A stretch of DNA of 64,000 nt. Origin: Botryotinia globosa. Lineage: Eukaryota > Ascomycota > Leotiomycetes > Helotiales > Sclerotiniaceae. The stretch lies in assembly GCA_014898425.1 (NCBI GenBank), contig RCSZ01000002.1:1922001-1986000 (forward strand). Reading direction: 5' to 3'. This document shows positions 1 to 10,745 of the stretch, piece by piece. A model generated the notes under the pieces. It was not told the origin of the DNA and did not search any database. It worked only from the letters and a program-made list of their open reading frames with translations. A program made the position numbers and the translations under genes. Numbering within the stretch: position 1 is the first letter of the stretch; each line of letters opens with the position of its first letter.

Positions 1-2
1 TG

Positions 3-89
3 CTTGATCCAAGCGAGGATTCGTGGTTTACGGTCTTGTATGGTTTGCATGCCACCTTGGATCTACAGCACCAGTGGAAGCAAGCATAG
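3..89 (+). CDS. Possible 3' end of a gene entering from the left edge
   Basis: The frame that starts at base 3 is open from the window edge to a TAG at 87-89. It reads LDPSEDSWFTVLYGLHATLD and ends in HQWKQA. The composition looks protein-like, but the open stretch is only 28 codons, so this could be chance. No domain is recognisable. If real, it is the last exon of a gene lying mostly to the left of the window. Confidence 0.25.
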   Translation, partial: LDPSEDSWFTVLYGLHATLDLQHQWKQA

Positions 90-1413
90 AGGTTCTGAAC
101 CGATTGAAAGCCTTGGTAGTAATATTATTTGTTGAGTATAAAGGGGCATTGAAGTGTATACTTGTCAAGATAGACAGGATGAGGATGCCCGTGAGGTTGC
201 AGAGTGATATATTAGGAGGTATGTAGTCTATGATTTGACATGATCAATTGATTCTGTGGAGTTTGGGGCAAGAAAAGAAATTTACTGACTGTTCGAGCAG
301 CGTCATAATTCATCATGTATGATATTGGAACTTTCCATGTTTTAGGTACCTAGTTTAATATATGTAAAATTTCAACACAACCATGTCCAAGCCATGGAAG
401 CTTCATGAGAAAGCACTACTCAGTGATATCACAACAGAAGAATGAAACTATTCACCCATCAAGTAAGAATCCATGCGGTATCCCAAACTAACACACAGTA
501 CAAGCTCTTCTCGTAAACCGCAATGATATCCATAGACACAAACTCTCCGAATCAACAAGAGCTGGCCATGACACAATACTCCGCGACTCCGATGCCCATA
601 CCAAATCAAGAAAAATAGCCCTTCACTCGAAGTGGCAATCTTCAACCACACGTTTCTCGGACATCAGGAGATACTGTGTGGCTTTTCCAGTGGAAGAGCA
701 TACGGGTATGACGTACTTTCTAGAGAAACGCGAAGCAAAGAGGTTTTGTGAAGATGTCGTCTAGATCTATCTATGTTTTGTTGATTCTGTTGATTCTGTT
801 GATTCTGTTGACCCCCACTACAAAGTAGTTTCGAGCTGCGAGCTGCGACGCGACGACCACTAAGATTTCGGCTCAGCACAGACATCCATCCTATCCCTCC
901 ACTACATAACAAACTCCGGAATCTTATCGACGCTCTACAGACAGAGCACAGCACTGAACCACCAAATATTTTATACTCGAATTGATACTTTCATACAACT
1001 TTCTCTCGTCCGAAATGGCTCTTCAGATAATGGAAATCTCTATTGGGAAGAAGAGGATATTCAAACGAATGGAAAAAAGTAATTGCATGCGTCATACTCT
1101 TCAACACAACCCAGAGTAGGAATTCCTCTACTGATAACGCGCTACAGCACGACAGGTATGGCTGGCACAGCACATCAAGCACAGTCAGTATGTGGGATGT
1201 GGTGTTACAGTGACTAGATGATCGGGCACCGAGCACCGAAGTCTTCTATTGAGATTCAATGGATCTTGTCTGCTTTGCCATAATGGATAATTATATATAA
1301 GATAAGACTAATATCCTTCCTTTTTTCAATCTTGGATATCTAGATTCAATATCACTTTGTGTCGTCTATCTGAACTATTAGGAGTGTGCGAAATATCCCA
1401 ACTTTTGGACAAT
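90..1413. other. Intergenic stretch, no supported gene
   Basis: Only short, overlapping open frames occur on both strands, none with a recognisable motif or a convincing splice pattern. A short tandem repeat of the 9-mer TTGATTCTG (about four units) lies at about 775-811. The right end is presumably the promoter of the FSH hydrolase; nothing else is recognisable. Confidence 0.6.
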
Positions 1414-2326
1414 ATGAGGTTTTTATGTTTACATGGAAAAGGCACAAGTGCTGAGATCTTTTCTATTCAATCGGGTATGATATATTCTCCTCCCTAGGGT
1501 TCTTCACCTAAAATCCTATTCTACAATACAATCCCACCATACAAAACTACGTTCTAACGCATACCTCCCAGCAACATTCCGCCGTCTTCTTCCCCCCTCA
1601 TATACATTCGATTTCCTCGATGGACCCTACACATCTCCCCCCGCAGCCGGTGTCTCGCTCTTCTTCAATCCTCCATATTACGCCTACTACCACTCCTCCG
1701 ATCCCTCCGCCATCCGCGAATCCTACTCCTACCTCCAAGAACACATTGACAAAAATGGTCCTTACGATGGTGTAATGTGTTTTTCGCAAGGATGTGCGCT
1801 CCTCGCGGGGTTCTTGCTAGATCACCAGGTTACACGACCGCATATTCCTTTACCGTTCAGCTGTGCCATTTTTATCTGTGGAGGCATGCCTTTACCCATC
1901 ATCGAAGATCTGGGTATCGAAATCCCTTCCTTTGCACGAGACTTGGAAACGCAATCCATAAAAGAACTCTTCGCGACCGCCAACGCGGTTGAAACGGCCA
2001 AACCTGGAGATGATTATTGGAATACAAAGGCGGAGAAAACATCAATCTTGAATGTGGAAAATGTAAACATGGAGAATCCATATGGATTACAAGTTCCCGA
2101 GGGATGGAAGATACAGATCCCTACAGTTCATATTTATGGGCAAAAAGATCCCCGTTGGTTAGCGGGTCTGAATTTGGCGAGCTTTTGTGCGGGAAAGAAG
2201 AAGGTTTGGAATCACGGGGGTGGTCATGATATCCCTAGGTTATCGGCGGTCTCGAATGAGATTGCGCGATTAGTGAAGTGGTGTGCAAGTGCCGTAGGAG
2301 AGGAGAGAGATGCTCAAGGTTTGTGA
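1414..2326 (+). CDS. FSH-type serine hydrolase (alpha/beta hydrolase)
   Basis: Two exons, 1414-1474 and 1572-2326, with a 97-nt intron (GTATGA...CCCAG), give about 271 residues, the normal size for the FSH1 family. The start MRFLCLHGKGTS is the typical family N-terminus (strand 1 and oxyanion region). After the intron comes FDFLDGP, another family hallmark. The nucleophile elbow is CFSQG (Ser about 92; most relatives have GFSQG). The acid is in IYGQKDP (Asp about 213) and the histidine in GGGHDIP (His about 239), so the triad is complete. No signal peptide is visible, so a cytosolic enzyme is likely. The substrate is unknown: family members are carboxylesterases or thioesterases, some in secondary-metabolite clusters, but no such cluster is seen here. 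The gene converges on the next one. Confidence 0.88.
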
Positions 2327-2665
2327 TGTGGTATGATGTGATGGGGAGTTGCAGTTGAAAGAGCTTTGTACGATCATGGTTTCTATAAAGTTTGGCATGT
2401 CGAGTTGATTTGGATGGTTCAAAGAGCGCTGTTAATTTGTGGATCTAGGCCATACCCCCAAGGCCTGTTTGCAGCAATCTGCGCAGTTTTATAGTATGGT
2501 TACTTGCTCCGGGGGCTGCTGTCATCATTTTAGATCTTAGATGGATGTTGGGCATGTATTCAGCCCTTACATTTTTTTTTCGCTGCCCAGTATACCAAGC
2601 TGAAGGCACTCTATATAAATTATATTACATTTTCACTACAATAGTCTTACACCTCACCTCATCCT
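2327..2665. other. Intergenic region between convergent genes
   Basis: This 339-base stretch separates the 3' ends of the FSH hydrolase (+) and the conserved membrane protein (-). It should contain both 3' UTRs and polyadenylation regions. No further gene or repeat is visible. Confidence 0.6.
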
Positions 2666-5262
2666 TCAAGGCAATATCTTATCTCCTTCTCCTCTCTCTC
2701 TTGCCTCCTCCCCTAATCTATAAGGTCCCAGCGGCACCTTAATGTCAGCCGCATATCCGATATCTCCCTTCGCCTCTTCCAATTTCTTCGTCACCTTCCC
2801 TACCATTTTGGCAATCCATTTATCGTTAACCGTGGCGCTGACAAGCGTCTTCTTCATTCCTTTTTGAGCCTTATGGTTCAACACGAGATTCGATTAGTTA
2901 CCGAGAAGATAAAAAGGGGCAAAGAAGTGGAATGTGGGAAGCTGGGCCGAAATAAAGTATTTGAGAGAAAGAGGCGAGAGAAATAAGAATCGAAAATGGA
3001 AATACATACATCCCTCACCCCTCCCTTCACAATCCCCACCAAATCCCTAAATCCGTGGATCTCCTCGTCCATCCACCGTTTCTCCTTCTCCACTTCTCCT
3101 ACTTTACTCGCTTTTACAACACTCGCTACCCAATCTAAAAGCTCCTGATCCATTACTATGGGTAATTGTGCATGTGCTGCTATGCGAATCACGCATTCAT
3201 CTTCTTTTGATCCATCATCTCGTTTTTCTTTGGTAGGTGGATTTACTTTCCCATCTCCATTTCCTTCCTCTCTACTTGTTACTTTACATGAGCCACCTCG
3301 AGCAGGTAATATATGTTCATGATGCGGCAGCAGAAAACTCGGAATCGCAAATGTAGCGTCTGCGCCCCCGAGGCGCACAACTTGTTTTAATTCGATGGCG
3401 GATGGGAGAGTGCGGTAGGCCAGTATGTTGCTGGTAGATAGCGAACAGTGAATGTCGTATGTGGAAAGGAAAGGAACTTGTGCAAGACCGGTGATAGAAC
3501 CCAGTTGGAGCACGAAATTGGCGGGTGACAGCCACTCGTTGATTCGTTGTTGGATTCTGGGAATGGCGGACTCGTCGTCGTCGGTGGGATCGGATGATCT
3601 GCGAGATGCGGAGGATGCGGATGTGGATGAGAATATGGGGGAGGGGGGCGAGGAGGGGGGCGTACAGATATTGGCGTTTTTGAAAACTTTTGCGGAAAGG
3701 ATCTCCTGGATCCATTTCCCGGATCCGGTGGCTGTGAGAGAGGAGATTTTCACGGGGTGGAAGTGCGCGAGAGGGTTGAGGAGTAGGCGGAGGAGCATGG
3801 GGAGACGGTGCAGAATGGCGCGGATGTGGGGCGGTGCTAGGGTTTGGAGCGTGGTGACTTTGATGGAGCGGGATGGGGGGTGCGTGATGGATGGTTGGCG
3901 GTGCAGTTGAGAGCAAATGGCTGCGCGGATATCGTTATTGCTGTTTGCGTTGACAGTTTCGCGGGGGTAGGGGTAGGTACTGCGGAGGTTTCTTTCGATT
4001 TTGGATTGCACGAGGTGCTGGACATTTTGACGGCAGGTTTCAATGCTGTTTGTGGAGCGGATCATCTCGATGGTTTTGTTGTATTGTTCGTTGGCTGCTT
4101 CGGTGTCGTCTGGAGTGATGGTTTTGATGACTTTGATGCCCTCGTTTACATCTGTATCTGTTGGTGTATATCCGTTGATCATGTTAGGTTTTGCCGTTCT
4201 ATCCCCATTTTGACTGACGTTGACGTTCCCAGTGCCGTTGTCGAATACAACCTCGTTCCCCTTAACAGCTCTCAGCATTTTCGAATCCACCTCCCATACC
4301 TCGTTTTCTCTTTTCTCATCACCACCCTTGCGTGCAGTTCCATCTTCCGCATCTTCGAAACTCAGCTCTCCTTCCCCACCCTTCACACTTACAAAACAAT
4401 CTCCTACTTCGATCCCCCTTCCCAACTTCACCAGCACCTCTTCACACACAATCCCGATTTCGATTTCCTCCTCCTCCTCCCCTTCTCCCACCACCATCTT
4501 CAACCCCACCTCCACCCCATGAACCACCAAACTCATCGCACTCACCCTCAACGTCATCCCCCTCACCACCATCAACCCATCCACCTCGGTATCAATCTCC
4601 AACCCCGGAATGTCAAAAACCCCCACCCGATCCTCAATAAACTGCAACCCAAACCGTTTCACCAACAACACCCTCCTCAACTGTCTCCGCAACATTTTTC
4701 CCGCGCCCGGAAATTGGAAAAGACACACCAGAGGCACACACCCCCAACACACCCCCGCAAACAAATAATAGAAAAGCCAACTCGTCCTACAAACACAGTA
4801 AAACAAATCCAGCGTCGTAGCCAACGGCCACAAAGGCAAATGCCGCAGAATCCTCGCACTCCCATCCACCTCCCCCTTCTCTCCACGATCTCCAACCTCT
4901 CTATCTCTTCCCCCCTCCCTCTCACCCCCCGCCAGCAAAATCGCCTCCAACACCGGCGCCCCAGAAAATAACCAATAAACCGGCCATCGAAACGGAATAC
5001 ACAGACCCACGATCAGCAAGATATAGAGATATGGCGAGGAGATCAAATAGCACGAATGATGAAACATGTTATTTTTCCCCGTATGGGATATCAGATTAAA
5101 CATGCTTAACTTTACGATCAAGTTTTGCTTCGCACTGTGTGCGTGTATGTGTGTACCTGAATACAAATTGCAGTATACGAATACAATAAATACTATGGAC
5201 GGGAAGTATACAAGATTAAAAAAATGCAATAGGTATCGGAGACCCTCTGTATATAGGTACAC
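2666..5262 (-). CDS. Conserved fungal membrane protein of unknown function
   Basis: Minus strand, two exons: 5262 (or a later ATG) to 3010 and 2869 to 2666. The 140-nt intron starts GTATGT, has a CTAAT branch site, ends AAG and keeps phase 0. From the ATG at 5067 the protein has about 753 residues; from 5262 it has about 818. I prefer 5067 (MFHHSCYL), which puts a membrane segment at residues 11-25 and a second at about 96-117. A basic stretch (MLRRQLRRVLLVKRFG) follows, then a region rich in alternating hydrophobic residues (GLEIDTEVDGLMVVRGMTLR) that looks beta-rich. The middle is low-complexity and acidic or polar. The C-terminal third (ITGLAQVPFLSTYDIHC, ELKQVVRLGGADATF) is dense and looks well conserved. 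I do not recognise a named domain. The layout, membrane anchor plus long beta-rich region, loosely resembles Mdm31- or bridge-type lipid-handling proteins; that is speculation. Confidence 0.75.
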
Positions 5263-5857
5263 GAAAGGAAATAATGGAGAAGAGAACTTGTAGATGATCG
5301 AGTTATTGTGTAAAGAAGATCAATCCCATGTAATCGCCAAAGTGATCGACAGGTACATGTAGTAGGGAGGTAAGATCTTACTCTTATGGAGTATTCCAAA
5401 TTCCCAACTTGAAGAGAAGGGGTAGGAGAAAAGCATCAAGGTTTACATAGAAACGACGTCATTATTAGATATCATCGACTAGTATAAGTTTCGTTCCATA
5501 GAGAAAAAACTAGCTAAAATTTTAGTCTCAAGCCACCAAGAATGAAAGACACTTGGACTACTTTCATGATTCTAGATAGGAATTCGCCTGCTCTAATTTG
5601 AATCTTTCGATGCCAAGTTATCTACCAAATTCCGATGAACACTTTCAACTTATCACGTTTCATTTTGCAAGTTCATGATTTTGTAAATATCATCATATTC
5701 ATTCCAGTCCCTTCCATAGATAAATAAACCTAACTAATATACATGAAAGCCTTAAGCCCGCATAAGACAATGTAAGAAACCATTAAATCATCATAATAAT
5801 CATAAATCACATGAAAAATATCATTCAATAGACTGCTCGCCTGTCTGTTGAATTCAT
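5263..5857. other. Intergenic region, AT-rich, no gene seen
   Basis: About 595 bases between two minus-strand genes. It holds the promoter of the conserved membrane protein on its left and the 3' UTR of the repeat protein on its right. No open frame of note and no recognisable repeat. Confidence 0.55.
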
Positions 5858-8722
5858 TTACAAAACTCGATTGTTGGTGCTTCCAAACTCGGAGGTCTCT
5901 CCCAATCTGTTTTCGTCCGAGAGGCCATGAGGACCGGCTGATCCGGTCAAGCCAGAATCATGGTTGAGACCAGAGGAGGTTGTGTTGTGTCCAGTGAGAC
6001 CTGAACCGTGGCTTAAGCCTGTAGTGCCAGTGGAAGTGTTGTTGTTTCCAGTCAAACCAACGTCATGCTTCAAACCAGTAACATTGTTACCCGAAGAACC
6101 GGTGCTGTAACCAGTCAAACCGGATCCGTGAAGACCGGAGCCATGGCTCAAACCTGTGGTACCAGTGGATGCGGTGTTGTGACCGGCGAGTCCAGAACCG
6201 TGGCTTAAGCCTGTAGTGCCAGTGGAAGTGTTGTTGTTTCCAGTCAAGCCAACGTCATGCTTCAAACCAGTAACATTGTTACCCGAAGAACCGGTGCTGT
6301 AACCAGTCAAACCGGATCCGTGAAGACCGGAGCCATGGCTCAAACCTGTTGTACCAGTGGATGCGGTGTTGTGACCGGCGAGTCCAGAACCGTGGTTCAA
6401 GCCTGTAGTACCGGTAGAAGTGGTGTTATGACCAGTGAGTCCAGAACCGTGGTTCAAGCCTGTAGTACCGGTAGAAGTGGTGTTATGACCAGTGAGTCCA
6501 GAACCGTGGTTCAAGCCTGTAGTACCGGTAGATGTGGTATTGTGACCACCTAGATTATCGTGCTTCAAACCAGAGCCTGAAGTGTTGCCCAATGGGGAAG
6601 AGTGAATTTCATTCTCTAATCCTCTACTCTTGCTGTGCTCATGTCCGCCACCGGTAGAGAAGGTGTGATCTTCACCGTGATCACGTCCAACTCCTCTAAC
6701 GCCTTCATCTCCAGGGCGATGTTCATGTTGGTCAATCTTTCCCTCTCGTAGAGCAGCATTGGCCGCAGGATCATCCATGACTGGAGCAGTGAAAATATGA
6801 TCAGGGCCAGTAGAATTATGAACTGGGTGCTCAGCGTTTGGATTATGGCCGTGGGTGTTGTCAGAGACTTGCACATTTCCACGAGGAGCTCCTGGAACAC
6901 CAGATCCTACCGGACCAGCTGATTCCGAATGTCCGCTCTCATGAGGGAATCCAGTAGGTCCGTTGACACCACGGTTTCTCTCAGCTCCGTGGAGTTTATC
7001 CCCGAGATCTTTGCCCACAGGCTCTTGGTCAAGACCATGACTGTTGTGATGCTTGTTGGCTTCGTAAGCTGTTCCCGCAGCCCCTCCTGCGAGGGCGGCA
7101 TCTCTACCGTAGTGGTGACTTTCCTTGGAGCGATCACTATCGATTCTTGGATCCACCTTGTTCTCAAGGTTTGAGGAATGGGGGCCAGCGGTTGTGTGTG
7201 ATGTGTTGTGGTGATGTTTGTTAGCCTCATATGCGGCAGTTCCGGCTCCACCAGCAAGAGCAGCATCCCGTCCATAGTGATGTTGTTCTCTTGAGCGATC
7301 ACTGTCAACTCTTGGATCAACCTTATTCTCAATATTTGAAGAGTGAGGACCAGCAGTAGTGTTAGCGGAGTTATGATGATGCTTGTTAGCTTCGTATGCA
7401 GCTCCACCAACAGCTCCAGCTCCAGCTGCATCACGCCCATAATGGTGGTTTTGTTGCTTTGAGAGATCGCTATCCACTCGTGGGTCTGCTTTGTTGGCTA
7501 AGTTGGACGTGTGTGGTCCGGCAGTGGTGTTATGGCCATGGCCAGCTTCATAAGCTCCAACTGGGATTACGCCAGCAGCAGCAGAAGTGCCCTTACTACC
7601 GTGAACACCGTCAGCCTCTTCAGCGCCACCACCTTCGACTAGGCCTCTAGATTCATGTCCGTGATGAGTGAGAGCATCTTCAGTACGAACCCCGGAACCA
7701 CTCAAATGAGGATCCAGAAGATTTGCAGTCGCAGTGGTGTGAGGTCCAGTAGTTCCTAGAAGACCACCCTGACTGTGTTGGTTATTATGATGATGAACAC
7801 CCTCTCCAACAGCTCCTGCGGTGCCAATTGCGGCAGCATCACGACCTAAGTGGTGTCCTGAGGAGCCAGTTGTGGCTGTACCGTAAGCATCCTTGGTACC
7901 GTAACCAGATGAAGTCTTGTTTGGAAGACGATTTCCGTCCAAATCTGAATCGACTCTTGGGTCAGCGGCATTCAATGCAGCAGAGTTGTGTACTCCGTGA
8001 GAACCCTCGGCATGTCCATGAGTTGGATGGGATCCAAGACTAGGATTTTCATGATTTCGGTGTTCATGTTCAGCTAACCCTGCAGCACCAATTGCTCCAC
8101 TTCCAATGGCTGCATCTCTGCCAAGGTGGGAATTTCCATGACTGCCGATGTTATCTCTACCATGAGTATCTAAACCGTTTCCTGAAGGAATGCTAGTAAC
8201 ACCACCCAAGCCAGAAGTGGTGTTTGATGGAACACCAGCATTGTGTGATGAGAGAGGATCTCTAGTGTTGTGTCCTGTGAGCCCGGCTTCATTTGTGCGA
8301 GTTGCGGAATCGATGCCATGAGCATGTATATTTGGTCCAGTGGTAGTTGAACCTAATTCAGAGTCTCTAGGTCTGTGGGAAACGTTGTCTTGAGCAAGTC
8401 CTCCTGATGTATGGCTTAGACCTGTTGATGTAGGATTCGCGTGGGTGGTATGGGATGCATGACTGGCATCGGTGACTGCGGGTGGGTGGGATTCAGAGTG
8501 GGGGCCCTTTGCGAGATGGCTTCCTTCACCAGCGTTCGAGTGAGCAGCTCCATGCTTTTCAGCCTTCTTCTCCTCCTTTTGCTCAATTTTCTCGGCCTTC
8601 TTCTCTTCCTTAACTTCCTTCTCGTGTTCCGGAGTAGTGCCGTGACTTTCCGAAGGTTAGCATTTGTCAAATTGGTGGTCGTAGGTTAAAGTATCTTACA
8701 GGAGTGCCTTGATCTTATCCAT
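5858..8722 (-). CDS. Gly/His-rich tandem-repeat hydrophilic protein
   Basis: Minus strand. Exon 1 is 8722-8700 (MDKIKAL) and exon 2 is 8645-5858, joined across a 54-nt intron (GTAAGA...AAAG). The product has about 936 residues. The N-terminus is a short Lys/Glu-rich charged stretch (EKEVKEEKKAEKIEQKEEKK). The rest is extremely hydrophilic, built of Gly, His, Asn, Ser, Thr and Asp, with no membrane segment and no signal peptide. The middle has about three units of roughly 56 residues carrying HYGRDAALAGG, AAYEANKHHH and NKVDPRVDSD. The C-terminal third has 19-residue units (GHNTTSTGTTGLNHGSGLT) and a 64-residue direct duplication. Composition resembles hydrophilin or LEA-like stress proteins of fungi, so a protective role in desiccation or stress is plausible but inferred. 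Two AGGGG stress-type elements lie upstream. Confidence 0.82.
6011..6394 (-). repeat. 192-bp in-frame direct duplication inside the repeat protein gene
   Basis: The segment starting GCTTAAGCCTGTAGTGCCAG at 6011 recurs at 6203, giving a 192-bp (64-codon) period with very few differences. The duplication keeps the reading frame, so the protein gained one 64-residue block. The near identity suggests recent unequal exchange or slippage. Confidence 0.85.
6386..6556 (-). repeat. 57-bp coding tandem repeat (19-residue unit)
   Basis: Units starting AGAACCGTGGTTCAAGCC recur at 6386, 6443 and 6500, a 57-bp period encoding 19 residues. The units are almost identical at the DNA level, including silent positions. 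Such an array is expected to vary in copy number between strains. Confidence 0.85.
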
Positions 8723-8821
8723 GATTGCGATTTGGAAGATTATTGATTGTAGGATATGGTATGTATGTATTTAACTGGTTGTTGATGTATGTAAAAGTGC
8801 GATGGTAAAGTGTATGAACTA

Positions 8822-8966
8822 AGGGGGTATCTTAAGCAAGAAGTAAATAGTATATGGAAGGAAAGCTAAAAGAGATGCGGCAATAGCGAAGTATTTGTAT
8901 CATTGTACTTGGTCCAAAAGCATCTTTGACAAGTATTTGACAAGCTAAATCAAGGCAATAGAGGGG
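8822..8966 (-). promoter_or_regulatory. Two AGGGG/CCCCT stress-response-like elements
   Basis: AGGGG occurs at 8822-8826 and 8962-8966, about 100 and 240 bases upstream of the ATG of the repeat protein. CCCCT/AGGGG is the STRE core bound by Msn2/Msn4-type zinc fingers in yeast. The motif is only five bases long, so two hits in this space could be chance. The fit with a hydrophilin-like product makes it worth recording. Confidence 0.3.
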
Positions 8967-10487
8967 TAGATTTCGATATGAACGATGTCGTCAGCCTCCA
9001 CAACTTGCTATCCACAGAAAGCTTGACATTCTATTGTAGCTTGGTCTAGTTGTCTCATAACGGGTTGAAATGCTGGCTGATTGGCTAGCAAACGCGTTGA
9101 ATGATGTAAAAGTTACCGGGAAGATGGCGCAACAAACGACCAAATCGTGGTGGAGTGAATTGGGCTGCTGATATCAAGGTCTGATCTCAAAGAAGCTCTC
9201 CACATCAGGTTAGCTTTCAGTCAAACTAGGTATGCATTGATGTAAGCTGGAGTACATAGGAAATCCTGCATTCCAAATTTCCAATCCTACCTACTTATTA
9301 CCAACTGTCACCCCCCAGCATGACATTTTCCCTCCCTTCTCGTGAGAGATGATGAAACTGGTGAATAAGATCTACCGGTACATCGGGAGCTTTCAGCAAA
9401 TTATGATGTATGCCACTTCTCGTGGTGGACTCGTAGTCTCGTATACTATTTGGGGATGCACAAAATGTCACCCCCGACGTCCAAATCGAATTAACAAGAA
9501 TAGAAAGGCTCGAGAAAGAGTAAAATGGGAGATAAAGTTGGCAGGGACCCGCAAATGATCTGTTTGATGTTGCTGTGGTGGTGCCTGCAGTCAAGAATCT
9601 TTTACAGGCAAGGTAACCTATTATAGGTATGCCCCTTTTTTCAGCCACTTTGTGTGGCGGCTTGACATCATTCAGAAGCTGGAGAGCTGGAGTCCCGTGA
9701 TCATGAAATTATGATGCTGTCTTATGCCTGCAGGTGTTGAACTTTCAATTGTTCCAAGTTTTCAAAGAGTCATCATACCAGGCAGGTACGTACGTACTCG
9801 CCACATTGAAGAGATGGATATCCACAACTACCTACAACCTGATTTTGTAGTCATTGTACTCCAGCTGTTCTCTCCCTCTACCTATATAAACTGTCTTAAG
9901 CCTCCGCCCGGTAGCTTCAAATCCTTCTAGAATTTGGAGCGAGTTCACGCCTTCGTCTTAAAAGAAACACTCGTTGTGTTTCCTTCGCTGGCGGACGACT
10001 ATGTTTACATTTGGAAGTGGGCTGGTAATAGGATTGCGATTCGTGCCACCTCTATTGTAATGTGGATTGGTCAATTGATGTCCAAAGACTTAGTTAACGC
10101 TTGCGCCAAAAGATAATAAAAGAACGCTCAATGCCTCCCCGATCGCAATTTGAATTCATTTATTTCACTGGCGATGTTAAGTTGTCATACAATCATGGTT
10201 GTAATATAACGAGGAAATAATGACCTTGTATTTGCTTTCATTCAATCTTGGCAACGACCGAATGGCTATCGCTTCTCCAAGATCCCTCTGAAAGGCTGGA
10301 AGGAGGTAGAGATCGCAGTTATTATGTTATCAGTGCCATGGAGACTGGTGGACAATGGTGCGGAGAATCTTGTTGCAAATAGTAGTACATAGTAGGTATG
10401 TTAGACGAGAACGATGAAGGGGCTCTGAAAGTGTCCCACAGTGATGAAATGTAAGATTACAATGTATAGCTACTAGTATATACTTAC

Positions 10488-10745
10488 TGCTTATTGCTTA
10501 TTGTTTATTACTTACTATTTATTATTTATTATCTATTATTTATTATCTATTATTTATTATCTATTATTTATTATTTATTATTTAGTATCTATTATTTATT
10601 ATCTATTATTTATTATTTATTGTCTATTATTTATTATTTATTATCTATTACTTACTATTTATTATTTATTATCTACTATTTATTATCTACTACTTACTAT
10701 TTATTATCTATTACCTACTATTTATTATCTATTGTCTACTATCTA
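10488..10745. repeat. Imperfect TTATTTATTATC-type microsatellite
   Basis: About 250 bases made of TATTA, TTATC and TTACT words in a loose 8-12 base period. Interruptions such as CTACTACTTAC show that it is old and diverged. Open frames through it encode only YYLLSIIYYLL-type junk and are not genes. Confidence 0.85.

Noticed and set aside
3844..4971. 375-codon plus-strand ORF
   Set aside because: Antisense shadow of the conserved membrane protein; Pro/His/Ser-rich low-complexity translation.
6907..7440. 177-codon minus-strand ORF inside the repeat protein gene
   Set aside because: Out-of-frame shadow created by the repetitive coding sequence.
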